64,000 nt of DNA from NCBI GenBank assembly GCA_948146395.1, contig OX411558.1, forward strand, positions 40,443,617 to 40,507,616, written 5' to 3'. Source of the stretch: Fragum whitleyi (Eukaryota > Mollusca > Bivalvia > Cardiida > Cardiidae). Below the pieces are notes generated by a model. The model saw only the letters and a program-made list of their open reading frames with translations. It did no database searches and was not told the origin of the DNA. The translations under genes and the position numbers were made by a program. Shown piece by piece: positions 49,078 through 61,018 of this stretch; the first letter of the stretch is position 1; every line of letters starts with the position of its first letter.

Positions 49078-49529
49078 AATGCTATGTAGTACACATGTTG
49101 TGGGTTTTTGACTGGATTTTTTTTTCCTTAGGTGATATCTGAGGATACAGGGTTGTTTCCTATGGCCTGCAAAACCAGGCCAAAAACTGTATCAGACAAG
49201 TCCTAAGGTAGAAGTTCAACATCCATATATCCAACAATTGGCAATCAAAAGATGTTTTTATGATATTTGGCTCGCAAACTCACAAAGTGAAATTTTGAAA
49301 TTTTCCGAATTTCCAAATTGAAAACCATATTTTTGCTATTATTCCATGTGGGGGATTGGTCTGAAGCTCCTGTCCTAATACCTGGATCCCAACATTGCCG
49401 GGAGGGGGTGTTTTCTCTTATAGGATGATGTATTACTCATAATAAATAGCATAAAATGTTGTACTTTTATATAATATTAATGATAATGAATTACATTCCC
49501 AACATAACATGCGATGGTAGGTAGGAAAA

Positions 49530-49870
49530 GGACAAACAATAAGGTTTTGCATGTAAAACCAGGGTCTAAGTCTGATATCAACAAAATTGGGTCCAAAGAA
49601 CTACAAAATTAGATTTTTTGGGCCTTCCTTAATTTTTTGGAGTCCCATTCATAGATGTAGACTGATCCTTTTAGAATATAATTTTGTAGTTTGCATATTT
49701 ATAGAGCTGTTCCCTAGTTAAAGGTATAAGGTAACTTTAGAAATTGATTTGGAAGTCTATATACATTTGGAGCTCAACTTCAGGAAAGTATTGAAGACTG
49801 TTTTAAACAGTCTTCAATTCTTTTCTGAAGCTGATACCGAGAGTGTCTTTGGGACTCACATCACACAGTA
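49530..49870. mobile_element. Family K element, second copy
   Basis: Hairpin GAAGACTGTTTTAAACAGTCTTC and GGGTCCAAAGAACTACAAAA, matching 27420-27705. Confidence 0.7.
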
Positions 49871-50111
49871 TTGAGAGTCTTGGCTACTTATTTCTGTGTC
49901 TCAGAAACACAAAAACAGTGTCCCTTAAAATCCAGCAAAACAACACATAAACTACCTTGAGCAGCAAATTATTCGAGGGGGGGGGAGGGTTATTTTGAAT
50001 GTTTAAATCAAATATTCTAATAACTATATTAACACAACCTTTGTTTTGTATGTACATGTACCTGTACTTATTGTAATCATCTTATGACAATTTTTCAATT
50101 ATTGATTGTTA

Positions 50112-50300
50112 AGGGTTTAACACTGCTTTCAGCATTACTTCAGTTATATTGCTATTACTGGTCCACCTACCCATAGTTTCCTATTGTTTCTCAGACAAAC
50201 ACAGCCACAACATTTCATCGAGTCACCAGTTGTTGCTCATCCCTCTCAGGCGTACTACTTTTAATTCACAATTGGTGGGAAACAAATGATATTTGTCACA
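50112..50300 (-). mobile_element. Decayed SINE-1
   Basis: AAGGGTTTAACACTGCTTTC and GTTATATTGC...GGTCCACCTACCCATAG, CAATTGGTGGGAAACAAATG. Confidence 0.55.
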
Positions 50301-50732
50301 AGGACTTTTATCAAATGTCAGATGAAAATAAGATGAGACAGGATCGAAATCACGATCCCAGGAATCAACATGAGCCAGGATTTGAACTGACATTTGAAGG
50401 ATTGACTGCCGAACATGTTACTGATGTCCCTAGCAGGGCTCAGCAAGGGCGTAACTCCCATTAGGTAATTTACCCAAGTGCATAAAAGAAATAATCCATC
50501 GTTGAAAAATATTGTTGATGAATTATCATAAAATAATGATTTCTACCTATCAAGTGATAAGCCTTCTTAAAAGCTGTCGATTCAAGTTTTTTTTAAACAA
50601 AATTTGACTTTTTTAGACCTAAACTTATTTTAAATTTTATCTGTGAAGAAATAATTTGATTCTTTCGCTTTTTGAAGCATTTCAATGATGAGTTACTCCT
50701 TTTTCTCAAACAATTTCTAAACCTTTCAAAAA

Positions 50733-51028
50733 ATGCACTATAAGGGCCCTAAACCGCTCATCTCAGTTTTATTGGTTGGTTCAGTATCAGTGGTTGTGGA
50801 GGAGAATGTTGTGCAAAGATTTTGGGCTAAAATTATTGGCTAAAAATAAGCCACACCCATATTTATGGGCCAATCAGAATTAAGGAACAATTTTTAAAAA
50901 GAGTCACATAAGAACATTGAACATTGCAATAGGCCCTGCAGTTTCTGGGAAAAGTTTTAAACTGTTGACAATGGACGATGCACGACAGACTCAGGGTGAG
51001 GACATGTAGTGCCCAGGTGAGCTAAAAA
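50733..51028. mobile_element. Family F element, short copy
   Basis: AAGGGCCCTAAACCGCTCAT ... GTGCCCAGGTGAGCTAAAAA. Confidence 0.65.
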
Positions 51029-51174
51029 TCAGAATTAATCTGAAAACTCTTTGCATTCGTGTCAAATGCTATTATGCTACCAGGTAAAAACTAAAACATA
51101 TCTTTATCCAATATAAATTACAACATGAAAAAGCTACCAAACAAAAGTAAAAGCTGGTTACTTAACCCTCCTCA

Positions 51175-51867
51175 TTCTCTACGCAAATTTTTTCAAAATT
51201 ACAATTAAATCATTGTGCTGAAGGCCCTGACAGCTGTAATTGTGTGCAAATATTTCTCTTGAAAATTAAGTCTATGAATGAAACCATGACAGCCTAATCT
51301 GGACAATAAATTTCATCTGGACCAGTGGTGTTCAGCTATGACATTGGAAATGAAAAGAAGATTGAAAAGAAGAAGTTGATAGAAAATTTCTTGGCTATCC
51401 AGTGGTTCTGAAATATTTTGAAAGTCTGCTTGTCCATGGACAAGTAACAATCACAAAATGGCTTATCCGTATCTTAAACATACTTGTCCCTTGATTTTTG
51501 AAGGGTATGCAAAATATTGAAAACAAAATTGAGGTTGCTATAAAAACTAAAAGTATCCTAGAAATAGACTTTCTGTTGACCTTGGATTACATGGAATTTC
51601 ATAAAACAGCTTACTTTTCAAGAAATGAAATTTCTCTCATGATTTTTCACTTATCTACAGACAACCTAGCCATGAGAATCTGCTTGTCTGTGCAGCTTAA
51701 TGGAAAAGTCGGACAACTTGGTCAGCTTATCTCAGAACCACTGCTATCACAAACAGGAGGTATAGACTAAGATCAGACTGCACATTTTTCACTTATGTGC
51801 AGGCTGATCTTTGTCTACACCTCCTGCTAAAACAAGAAAGTTAGGGGTTCAGCACAGCAAGGGTTAA
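51175..51867 (-). mobile_element. Family A MITE split by a ~430-bp insertion
   Basis: Left end TTAACCCTCCTCATTCTCTA, right end TTCAGCACAGCAAGGGTTAA with hairpin and CTCCTGCTAAAACAAG. Between about 51310 and 51745 lies unrelated sequence with TTGTCCATGGACAAGTAAC, also seen near 62290-62330. Confidence 0.7.
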
Positions 51868-52559
51868 CATAATACATGTAATAAGGACTAACACAAGCAC
51901 TCACCTTCGCACAAACTATGAGCCATGGGCCTATCAAATCAGCCTTTTGTCCGTCAGTGTCATATCACTCTTTTATAAGGCCCCGTCAACTAAGACAGGT
52001 TTCTTTACATTTTCACTGACTTTAATTTGTCTATGACATTTAGAAAATGAGTTTTTTACATCTATATACATTTTTGTTTGCTCCATCAAATTTTGAGGTC
52101 ACATTTTTTTGTTTGTCTCCTTTTTAGTAAGGTTACATTCTTATATCAGTTTTGTCATCAAAGTTATTTAACCGTCGTATGAAAATTAAATTGTGTGTGA
52201 ACATCTTTTCCACAAAGTTCATTTATTTACACTAGTATATCATATATGAATGGTTTCTTTCAACGGTTTTATGGTCAATTGATTCCAAAGTTCGTTCCGT
52301 GTTACAATATTATGTCAAAGCTGATTTAACATTACCCATAAATCCACGAATGAAAGCATACAAAGAGAGAAAGAAAAATGTTATGGTCAAAATATAATAA
52401 TTTTAACGATATTTGATGTTTCAAAAATGATAATTATGATGATTTAGATAACTATTTGATTTAATAACTGTAAACAAGAAGGCAAGGATGGCTACAAATT
52501 GCTCACCTTTGTTTTAGATTTTAGAGGCACAGATAAGAGCGGGCAGAGGTACAGAAAAG

Positions 52560-53180
52560 AGGGGGTAAAGCCAGTCTAAAATCTTTATTCTTCAATGAAA
52601 CCCTATGCTGTGGGTACTCATTTGAAACGTTTCCAATGAGTACCCACAGCATAGGGTTTGTGCAAGATTAGTTATAATATTTTCATTTGAAATCCAAATC
52701 ACCCCTTCTATCTGTAGCTCAGGGGGGAGGGTGGTGGGGGTGGTGTTCAAGCTAGTCTTAAATCTTTATTTCCAAATGAATCTCCATTTTCTAGGTACTC
52801 ATCTAAATCGTCTCTACAGGATGATTCTAATGAGTACCAACAACATAAGGTTTGAGATATTATTTAAATACTTCAATCTTAAATACTAAGCTTGGTCAGT
52901 GTCTTTGCTTTTTGCAAATTTCAATTCTCCCAAGGGGGTCATTTTGACACCCTTGACAGAAATTTCTAAGGGTCAAAACCATGTGTTATCTTTCAAATTT
53001 TCAATGAATGATCTTAAATCCTATCTTAAATTTACCAATTGATTGCTTGCCTTATTTCTATACAAGAAAAGGTGAATTGACTCTCTAAACTGCAAAAATA
53101 CTCATGAATTGCTCTTTTTGTTGTTTTGACCCCTTTAAAATCAGTTTTGACCCCAAGAATTTCATGGTTGAAGCGTCAAT
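52560..53180. mobile_element. Two family N hairpins and family P block
   Basis: 52565-52675: hairpin TGGGTACTCATTTGAAACG / CAATGAGTACCCA. 52725-52865: diverged second copy. 52915-53180: GGGTCAAAAC repeat. Confidence 0.65.
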
Positions 53181-53579
53181 TAATCTTTAATTTCAAACAC
53201 CAACACTCACACCCTTCTTGTAGGAATTTAGGCATATTTATATCTTGATTCACTTATTTTAAGTGAACTAATGTTGGTAGACAAATGAGCCTGTGCGTGA
53301 CATGCCAAGGTATCTTTCCTGTCTTTGTTAAATAGCAAAGTTTCAAAGTAACAATAGTTAGCAAACTTAACATGCAATATTTAATATGTTAAACAATTGA
53401 TACTATAAACAATAGCTCATTCTTGTTTACAAATTAGGATGTGAGAATCACAAGAGCTACTTCCTGATTGCATTTTTGTAAAAGACATGTCATCATTTAG
53501 TGCCCAAAACTACATAACTCTAGCTTAAATAACCGTGATTTACAAGTTTTACAAGCCAAACAGTTATAAGGTTGTTAGT

Positions 53580-53840
53580 ATGAGTGAGGTTTTATGCAGC
53601 TTTTAACAATCTTTCAGTCATTCTATTATGGTGGTTGAAGCACCTAACAATGGATTCCTGGTAGTTCTCACACCAGTACTACCATTAAAAGCCTCCAGCT
53701 GCTAACCCATATAGCTCTATAATTATCAACCCAATGATGGGAGAAAATGATTGGACAGGATGAGTGGGGATGAGTGGGGCTATCAGGGATCAAATTCAGG
53801 ACCTCTAGATTGAAATTCCAACATGCTAACAACTGCACGA
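53580..53840 (-). mobile_element. SINE-1 with decayed head
   Basis: Body marks GGATTCCTGGTAGTTCTCAC and CCTCCAGCTGCTAA; head remnant CTAACAACTGCACGATGG. Confidence 0.75.
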
Positions 53841-54063
53841 TGGCAACAGCCAAATTAAACGATCATGAGTTATTCACCCTTCTACTGCACTTCATGGCAT
53901 ACACCTGCTGTCCACAAAGCTTTGGCAGAATGCATAGTCTAGAATTCGACTGCATAAGTGCACATATTTCTGATTTTTGCCAATACAGTCTGTTTTTTCT
54001 CTATTTAATCACAAAGTGAAAATTTTGAAATTGATAAGAAAATTGGCATTTGGTTTGCAAATA

Positions 54064-54745
54064 AACAAGAGATGTTGGTAAAACATTTATGCCTCCCATA
54101 AAAGCAGGTCAATAGCCTATTCTTTGTCAATAAACAAAGGGCAATAACTCACAAAATATGATGAGTAGAGTTATGGTTCTTGTGCAATGCATTTCTCCTC
54201 AATGATATCTATCCACCTGTAAAGTGTCTTGATTCTAGCTTCCATACCTTTGGAGATATGCTCCAGACAAAAAACGGTCTATGAACTTTATGCTCCAGAC
54301 AAAAAAGGGTTTATGAACAGGCTGACCAATGGACCGACAAGTGCAAAGCCCCTCTCTATCCCCTCTTCTTCTAAGGGGGGGGGCATAATTAATAAATTCA
54401 GAAGTCTGCCGGGCTTGTGTTAGTGTTTCATATTGTGGTGTTATTGAATCGACACCTAAGAAATTCTGGCGGTCAAAACAAATTTAAAAGGGGTCAAAAT
54501 GTCAGAAAAAGAAAAGCAAGAGTAGAATTTTGCTTATAAATTTAAGAGTCACTTCACCTGTTTCTTTTGATAATATGAAGCAAGTATTTAATTTTTAAAA
54601 CTTAAGATAGTAAACTTGTGAGCATCTTAGGTATAAACCAGGTTTTGACTCTTGGTAATTTCTCCCCCAGGAGGTCAGAATGACGCCCTAAGGAGTAATT
54701 TCTAGGGGTCAAATTTATTAAGATATGGGTCAAACATGAGCTTGT
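54064..54745. mobile_element. Family G-like element and family P block
   Basis: 54064-54390: ACAAGAGATG...TTTATGCCTCCC ... GGGGGGGGGCATAAT complementary ends. 54430-54745: GGGTCAAA repeat. Confidence 0.6.
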
Positions 54746-55264
54746 TTACAGAATTAATAAGTTCAGACTTACTACATGTTGTAACAAGCTAGCTTACATA
54801 GTCATAGGTTAAGTTAAGTCACTTTTGGACAAGGTGGGATGGGGGTGGGGAGAGAGAGATAATTCCTCAGTTTGAATCCCAATGGACTGAATATATTTAT
54901 TTGTAGGCTACATTTTGCACCAAATGCCATTAAACCAAAGACCTCTGAAATTTTGCTTTTTAAGTCTGCTTCAAAAGCTAGCATTTAGGGTAAGGTGGTA
55001 CTTACACCCTTGATACGCTACCTAGTTTCTAAGTCACAGTGAAGAAAATTTTGTTGTGAGCAATTTCTTAAGTCATAACATTTTTAAACTGGAAATAAAG
55101 TCAAAAAGCACTATAACATGGAAAATGCATGCATGATACCAGGGTAACCATGAACAACTGAGCTTGTACGTGACATTTCCAACAATGTCATATGTGCGCA
55201 TAGCAAATACTCTGGCCAGTCTGTGCATTTGCACAGTCTGACCAGAGTCTTCACTATACAGTTT

Positions 55265-55660
55265 GTAGATAGACAGGTTCACAGTCAACTCGGCCTGTGA
55301 ATAACTCGGCCTGTTTATATATTATATAGGTACATGTATGACGATGCAATGTAAATATTTTAGGTACCTTTTGTGGATTTTTTAGAGTAATAATCACTTG
55401 TTAAAAGGTTTTTGAAATGAAAATGTAGATGTAGATAATATTTTTCAAATCATTTTTTTCTAAGCACAAAAGAAGATGACAAAGTATATGCATAGTAAAT
55501 ATGAAGATTGCAGATTTAAGTCATCAATTGTGAATTTGCACCTCCTTTAAGTACATTGCAAACATTGATTTTTTTTTTTTTGATAACTGTGCTTATATAT
55601 GTTTTTCACAGTCCGAGTTTTACTCGGGCCAAGTTTTTAACAGGCCGAGTTGACAGGACA
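55265..55660. mobile_element. Candidate element with AACTCGGCCTGT ends
   Basis: Doubled ACTCGGCCTGT at 55288-55315 and its complement, ACAGGCCGAGTTGAC, at 55640-55654. No protein inside. Confidence 0.5.
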
Positions 55661-56186
55661 CCGATAGACAAGGTATTAAAGTATCTGTAGACAGTAAGGC
55701 AGTCCTCTACTTACACTAAGTATCTGTCTGGACTGCTTAATGTTTGCTGATGTCAAAATGTTGGAAATGTCACACACAGGCTCATTTCTGTTTTTGAAGG
55801 TATCTCACATGCTAACTAGATCTACCTGTCCAAATTATCAACTGAATATGTTGATGTTGATTGGTTTCATTAATCAATAAAAAATCGAAATGTGAAATAA
55901 GATAAGATAGCAAAAATATCAGCAAAGTGGGCATAGCCTAGCTTCAATTGGATCTCCTTGACAGGTCACAATTTGTGGTTTTGTTTAAGAAGTCCAAGTT
56001 TTCTAAACCCAACAGGTCGAAATCGAGATCAAGTTTACAGACGTCTCGCCCTTCAAGTACAATGTATGTAGTGCAAGTTTGGGAAACCAAACCCAAGTTA
56101 TTAATTGCATTCAGCGAAAATTTGGTTGAAAGAGACCTGAAATGATTTACAAACTTATCAATTTGACATAAAAAATAAAAACTTAC

Positions 56187-56324
56187 AGGTGAAATTCTGT
56201 CAACGGTGTCAAGTTCCTGGTTTGGGACCCTTTGTTGTTTCTTTGTTGAAGAGTTCTTGTCACTTTCGTTTGACAAGCACACAGGAGTTACTTCCCTTAG
56301 ACTTAGTCTGTGTAGAGTGATCAT
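56187..56324 (-). CDS. Candidate first coding exon, minus strand (gene 1 or separate gene)
   Basis: From ATG at 56324 the minus strand reads 46 codons (starts MITLHRLSLREVTPV, ends VDRISP) and meets a strong donor, CCT|GTAAGTTTTTATT. The peptide is polar and basic with a KNSSTKKQQR patch. The upstream 150 bp is CpG-containing, non-repetitive and has a CRE, as expected of a promoter. It leaves in phase 0, whereas the 2.2-kb gene 1 exon enters in phase 1. A linking exon of length 3n+1 must therefore exist somewhere in 30718-56186, or this exon belongs to a different minus-strand gene. I could not find a convincing linking exon. Confidence 0.5.
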
Positions 56325-56517
56325 GCGGTTTCAATAGTTAAAGTTAAGAAAAATGTTATTTATTTTGCGCGATAAAAACAGAAGAACTTTATTTCACAGA
56401 TTTTAGTTGCAAATTCAATTGAAAGAATTGTTTCTTTCACAAGAAAAACGGTCAAAATCTATGTAGCCCGATATTCACGGTGACGTCATCTTGTGACGCA
56501 AGGATTACCCTGAAGTT
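56325..56517. promoter_or_regulatory. Possible divergent promoter with perfect CRE
   Basis: This 193-bp interval separates a minus-strand ATG (56324) and a plus-strand ATG (56518). It is free of recognised repeats and richer in CG dinucleotides than its surroundings. It contains the full palindromic cAMP-response element TGACGTCA at 56481-56488, followed by a second half-like GTGACGCA at 56493-56500. CREB/ATF-family factors bind this octamer in animals. No TATA box is seen. Promoter function and two-way activity are inferred from position and composition only. Confidence 0.4.
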
Positions 56518-56602
56518 ATGGACTCAAAGAAGGGATCGAGAATTTGTGTTGCATTTGGTTTGTTGCTACGTTTATTTTGCACCAACTTAAGAATTGTATT
56601 CA
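56518..56602 (+). CDS. Speculative signal-peptide exon of gene 2
   Basis: From ATG at 56518 the plus strand reads MDSKKGSR then a hydrophobic run (ICVAFGLLLRLFC), the layout of a secretory signal. A donor-like TTCA|GTAGAT at 56603 would end it in phase 1, exactly the phase needed to enter exon 59137-59549. The donor is weak (GTAGAT), the open frame is only 43 codons, and the intron would be 2.5 kb. It is offered because the downstream exon needs a 5' partner and this is the only signal-like candidate noticed. Confidence 0.25.
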
Positions 56603-56930
56603 GTAGATATTTTTTTTTTTTCAAGAGTTGACATTAGGCTGAAACACTTACAATTCACGTTGATCATAGTACCCAGCGGGGCTCAATTATGTAGTCTAGG
56701 CCTACATCACATGTAGATCTATAGATTAAAAACAAAAAAAAAAAAAGGATTATCAAGCTGTAGTTACGATGTTTTGATTGTTCACCAACGCTCAAATCAT
56801 TGAAAATGAGGGCGGACGGAGGACATTAATATTTTGTCACAGTCCACATATCGCCTTTATCCTATCATATATTCTGTGTTGGTCGCCCTCTGAGTGTGTA
56901 TTAATTTCAAAGTCCTAGTTACGCCTATGT

Positions 56931-57225
56931 GATAGCTCTGTTGGTAGAGCACCGGACTTCAAAACCAAGGAAGTTCGACGGCGTGGGTTTAATTCCCGGG
57001 CTGGCACACTAACAAAAACTAGTTGTCTTTCGGATGAGACGTTAAACCGAGGCCCCGTGAGACGGTGCTTTACACCGAGCACGTTAAAGAACCATGGCGG
57101 ATCTCAGCAGTAGTTTCGTCATGTATCCTTGCACTATCCCCCGTAACAACTAACCGTCTTCTCGGGGCGTCGCTCATATGGGCATGTGATGGTAGCGACG
57201 ATAAATAAACGGGAACACACACACG
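56931..57225 (+). mobile_element. SINE-2, full length with tRNA-like head
   Basis: The head has A box TAGCTCTGTTGG and B box-like GGTTTAATTCC. The body has GGATGAGACGTTAAACCGAG, CACGTTAAAGAACCATGG and TTTCGTCATGTATCCTTGC, ending in an ACAC-type tail. The central block resembles a domain shared by SINEs of many animals; the exact domain name was not assigned. Confidence 0.8.
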
Positions 57226-57313
57226 CTTATGTGAATGAAACCCAAAAGCAGGCTCCTTTGAGAAACGTCGTTTTTTTAGACTTATTCACAGCTTTAGAAA
57301 AAAAGTTGAACTA

Positions 57314-57556
57314 TCACCACAGACTAGAGGATAGGTGGTGACTATGCAGACTAGCACTACGTTCGTGATTCAAAAACGATTTCGAACGTTTAAGATTTGT
57401 ATCAAGCTTTGCACGCGACTTCGCCTGCAAAGCGGGAAACAAATTCTTAACTGACGTCAAAGTTTCGCGAACCTTTTTTTTATCTTGAACGCAAGACAGT
57501 TTCTTCGAGGAGTTCCATTTTATTCCAGGTTTGGTACTACTTTCACCGGCGTTCAT
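57314..57556 (-). CDS. Hypothetical 80-residue ORF, CpG-rich block
   Basis: Minus-strand frame from ATG 57556 to stop, in a stretch with many CG dinucleotides unlike the flanking AT-rich DNA. The product is very basic and Ser-rich (RETLTSVKNLFPAL, KSRAKLDTNLKRSKSFL). A diverged, frame-broken relative is present at about 63590-63700. No family recognised. It may be one exon of a minus-strand gene or a fragment of a repeat. Confidence 0.35.
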   Translation of the reverse strand: MNAGESSTKPGIKWNSSKKLSCVQDKKKVRETLTSVKNLFPALQAKSRAKLDTNLKRSKSFLNHERSASLHSHHLSSSLW

Positions 57557-57879
57557 CTACATCATCGAGGCAGAAAATCGGGACGTTGTACCTTCATTTA
57601 GACTAGAAAACAGCACAGAATCGTCACATATAGGCTTAGCGGACAAAAACCATGGTGATACAATTAGTCAATGATAAAAGTGTATCGTACGAGGGCTGTC
57701 CTAAAATATTCCGGAAAAAATGCCGATATTCATTTATTTTCTTTATTAGTTTTACTAGTATTTCATGAAGCGATAGCCTAGTATGCAATCTATACTGATT
57801 AGATAGCAATTCTCGCAGAGTTCCAGTTCTCGCCAACTAACCCGGTTCACGGTAAAAATAGAAATAAAACCCTTCTTAA

Positions 57880-58388
57880 TTACAAGTTATGTTGAAAACA
57901 ACTTCTTTCAGAAAATAATTTATCGTAAATGGAAAGTGTATCTTTACTTGGAAAATGACCTGGTGTCGAGAACTGGTACATGGCGAGAATTGGTCTCCAA
58001 CCAGTAGACTGATTTAAACAATTAAATAAAGATACCATCAGCTCAGTAGGCCTACGTGATTTAGAATCCGTGGTCATAGCGACGTCAATTTGACGTGAGC
58101 GGGACACTTTCTAGAACGAAAATATTAAAGGACCGCGTTCTTCAAGGTTCGAATTATTTCACCCAAAGCCTGTGCTACATTTTCTTTACGGAACCCGTTT
58201 GGCGCCTGTAACTTCGCTTTAATCCTCAAAATCGTGCGGCTGCATATGGTATCCGTTGGAGCTTCGCTTGGTTCGAGGGGTATTGTAGACCTTGAGATTT
58301 TGAATTTGATATATATATATATATATACATGTTTTTGAAAATCGCAAGACCTCAAGGAGACCATAGACACGCCGTCAAGGCGTTGCAA
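57880..58388 (-). other. CpG-rich block with two short minus-strand open frames
   Basis: Frame 58125-58388 looks coding only after a candidate acceptor (TTCAAAATCTCAAG) near 58290; the part after it reads STIPLEPSEAPTD, then a helical, basic stretch (RKENVAQALGEIIRTLKNAV) to a stop. Frame 57880-58107 reads through PTELMVSLFNCLNQS to a stop with no clear splice site. Codon composition is CpG-rich like 57314-57556. They could be exons of one unrecognised minus-strand gene, or relics. An (AT)n run lies at 58307-58327. Confidence 0.25.
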
Positions 58389-58439
58389 GGTCGCCGCACG
58401 GCAACCTTGTGGTGTTTTTCTTGTTATTCTTTATCTCAC

Positions 58440-58760
58440 CATCTTACGGTTCGGCGGTCTACAGTACATTTTGTTGTCTGATCGCACGATGTACGTGCGG
58501 TATTTATACATGTACCTTGCGATAACATTACGATCGCTTCACGAGCACCGCAAGGCTCTTTTTGACATGTTTATAAAAACTCGTACCGACATCGCCTAAT
58601 TTTGAGAACACATACGCCGTAGAAAAATGAAGTCCTACGATGTCCAATAACGCAGACTGTGATATAGTACAGCGTCCGTAGCAAATGTCAACCAGGCTTA
58701 AATACAATCTTGGACTTCCAATGATCTTTGAATACATAACGGGGAAATCAAATCAGAATA
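58440..58760. other. CpG-rich block with TACATGTAC/CTTGCGAT words
   Basis: Contains TCGCACGATGTACGTGCGG and a 69-codon minus-strand frame (58528-58737) without recognised motif or splice sites. Probably repeat-derived. Confidence 0.3.
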
Positions 58761-58777
58761 AATCTGATATAATACAT

Positions 58778-58908
58778 ACTTAGTGTTTTGTATGAGAAAA
58801 AATATCTAATGAGGTTGGGAGAATTGATCATTGTCGAGGCTAGGCCGAGACAATTATCGATTCCCACAACCGAGTTAGATATTTTTTCATACAATACACT
58901 AAGATATC
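58778..58908. mobile_element. Foldback element
   Basis: TGTATGAGAAAAAATATCTA...GGTTG and its complement, CAACCGAGTTAGATATTTTT, with inner GATCATTGTC/GACAATTATC. Confidence 0.8.
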
Positions 58909-59136
58909 TACGTATGATATTTAACTTATAACCTCTTTTTGCCTTGCTTTCGTCTATGATTCTAAGAGAAATACAAGTTTCTAAAATTTTAACCCCATAA
59001 TGTCATTGTACTAGAAATATCCATGTGATACCACAAAACAATCATATGAGATGCTATCACACAGATATTTGTATAGTTATAAGATAAAATGTATATATTT
59101 ATTTCACTGTCCTATACATATGTGTGTATATAATAG

Positions 59137-59549
59137 TCGAATATGCAGACGTAGCTCTGGACACTGAACCCAAACCAGATAATTCAAATCACGCACGCAG
59201 AGATGAATGTGAACAACGAAAGGTTGACAATACTTTAAGCGAAAATTCTAATGATGATTATGAACAGGCAAATGATCCAAATAAAGTTAATGACAGAATT
59301 AGAAACAGAAAATCCAATTTACGAAACAATAAGAGACAAAACACCGTGGAGGAAAACAAAGTGTTCGAACGTAAGAAGAAGGAGCGAGGAAAGGAATTTT
59401 GGAGACGAGCAATTGCCAGGGAAAGAAACAAACCAATCAATAGACATAATCAAAAGACCAAAGAGAGACCATTACACCGCTCAAAGCGCTGGGAGTATTA
59501 TGATACGAACTACAATTGGGAAAACGACGGCGCTGATTATAACACCCCC
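59137..59549 (+). CDS. Gene 2, charged extracellular-type exon
   Basis: The exon starts after acceptor TGTATATAATAG (moderate) and ends at a perfect donor, CCC|GTAAGTA. Phase is 1 in and 0 out, with 138 residues. The protein is extremely hydrophilic: an acidic/Asn-rich start, then basic clusters (RIRNRKSNLRNNKR, ERKKKERGKEFWRR). A furin-type RSKR site sits at residues 115-118, followed by a Tyr/Asn/Asp segment (WEYYDTNYNWENDGADYNTP). The downstream exon at 61760 is in the right phase and begins with a membrane span, so this would be the lumenal or extracellular part of a type I protein. No family recognised. The end of this exon plus its donor is repeated at least six more times inside the following intron. 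Confidence 0.7.
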
Positions 59550-60412
59550 GTAAGTAAACCGACGTCTAAGCGCTCAAACGGTCCAAGGTTCCCGTACAGT
59601 GTACAGTGTGTAGGTACTTGCGATCTTTGAGCACTTAAGCGTTGAAATCCTAATATAGGTCTAATAAGAGTTTGGAATGCTATGATACGAAAAACAATTG
59701 AGAAAACGACGGCGCTGATTATTACAACCCCGTACGTAAACCGACGTCTAAGTGCTCAAAGGTCCCAAGTGCCCATAAAGTGTACATTGTATAGACACTT
59801 GAGATCTTCGAGGACTTAGGCGTTGAAGTCATAATATAGGTCTAATAAGAGTTTGGAATTCTGTGATGCGACATACAATTGGGAAAGCGACGGCGCTGAT
59901 TATAACACCCCCGTAAGTGAACCAACGTTGAGGTGTTAAAAGGTCGCAAGTGTCCGTACACTGTACACTGTGTAGGCACTTGTGCCCTCTTAGCACTGTG
60001 ACGTAAAAATGATTGATGATCAAATTACAAAGCGTTGCAATTGGGCTTACTAGAAGACATACTATCTTACTTCTCTAGTCTAAGTAGAATAGAATAGAAT
60101 AGAATTTTATTAATGCACTATTATACCCTTTATGGGTTAAAGTCATATGATAAATGAACAAAGCAATGACCAATTTAAAACGAAAAAAAAAACCCACGTA
60201 TTTCCAAATCACAATCCGGCATGTTGAAAATGTGTGTTCGGAACCTAAAAGCTACAGTGTTAGGTAATGTTGCATGAAAATACAAAAGTTGCCAATGCCT
60301 TTAAGTCTTTAAGTACTATTAAACAAAGATACATCTGGAAAACGTCTGAGCTAACTATCAGACAAGGTAAGAGAATGACGTCCACGATCTCAAAGGTCGC
60401 AAGCGCCCATAT

Positions 60413-60489
60413 CCATGGTACAGCACGAAACAGTTGTAAGTCCCTATATATTTATAGGGAGTTACAACTGTTTCGCGCTGAGCCAGCGA
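60413..60489. mobile_element. Family C hairpin MITE inside the exon array
   Basis: Palindromic element with arms AACAGTTGTAACTCCC / GGGAGTTACAACTGTT and outer GCACGAAAC / GTTTCGCGCTGAGCC. It interrupts an array unit, so it inserted after the array formed. Confidence 0.85.
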
Positions 60490-61018
60490 TAAAGTGTTAG
60501 TGTATAGGCACTTGACACTTTTCAGTAGGCTTATGAGAACTCGAAATGATTGAATCGGTCTACAAAGCATTGCGTTGAAGAATTTATGATACGAATGTCA
60601 ACTGGGAAAACGACGTCGCTGATTACAACACACATGTAGGTAAAACCGATGTTAAAGTCGCAACTGGTCGCAAGTGTTCGTACACTGTATATAGACACCT
60701 AGGACCTTTGAGCACTATAATGCCGAAATCTTTCAACCAGTCTACAAAACTTTGGGCGTATTGGGAAGCGAAGTACAAGTGGAAAATTTGTAGAGCTAAT
60801 TTTATACATGTAACACTCCCGTAAGTAGACCGACGTCCACGTGCCATAAGATCGCAAGTTCTTGTACACTGCATAGGTTCTATCTAATTTTGAGCGCCGA
60901 GACGTAGAAATAAAAAAAAATGGGTATGATAAGCGTCTGGAGCACTACTTCACAACTAGGAAAATGACGGCGACGATATAACATCCTCGAAAGGAACCCG
61001 AAGTCCACATGCCAAAAA

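Noticed and set aside
57636..57836. 66-codon minus-strand gene, or a mariner relic based on CGAGGGCTGTCC at 57687
   Set aside because: No transposase motif, no paired terminal repeat and no splice evidence.
59251..59553. Alternative frame inside gene 2 exon 1
   Set aside because: Overlaps the better frame that has matching splice phases; no independent support.
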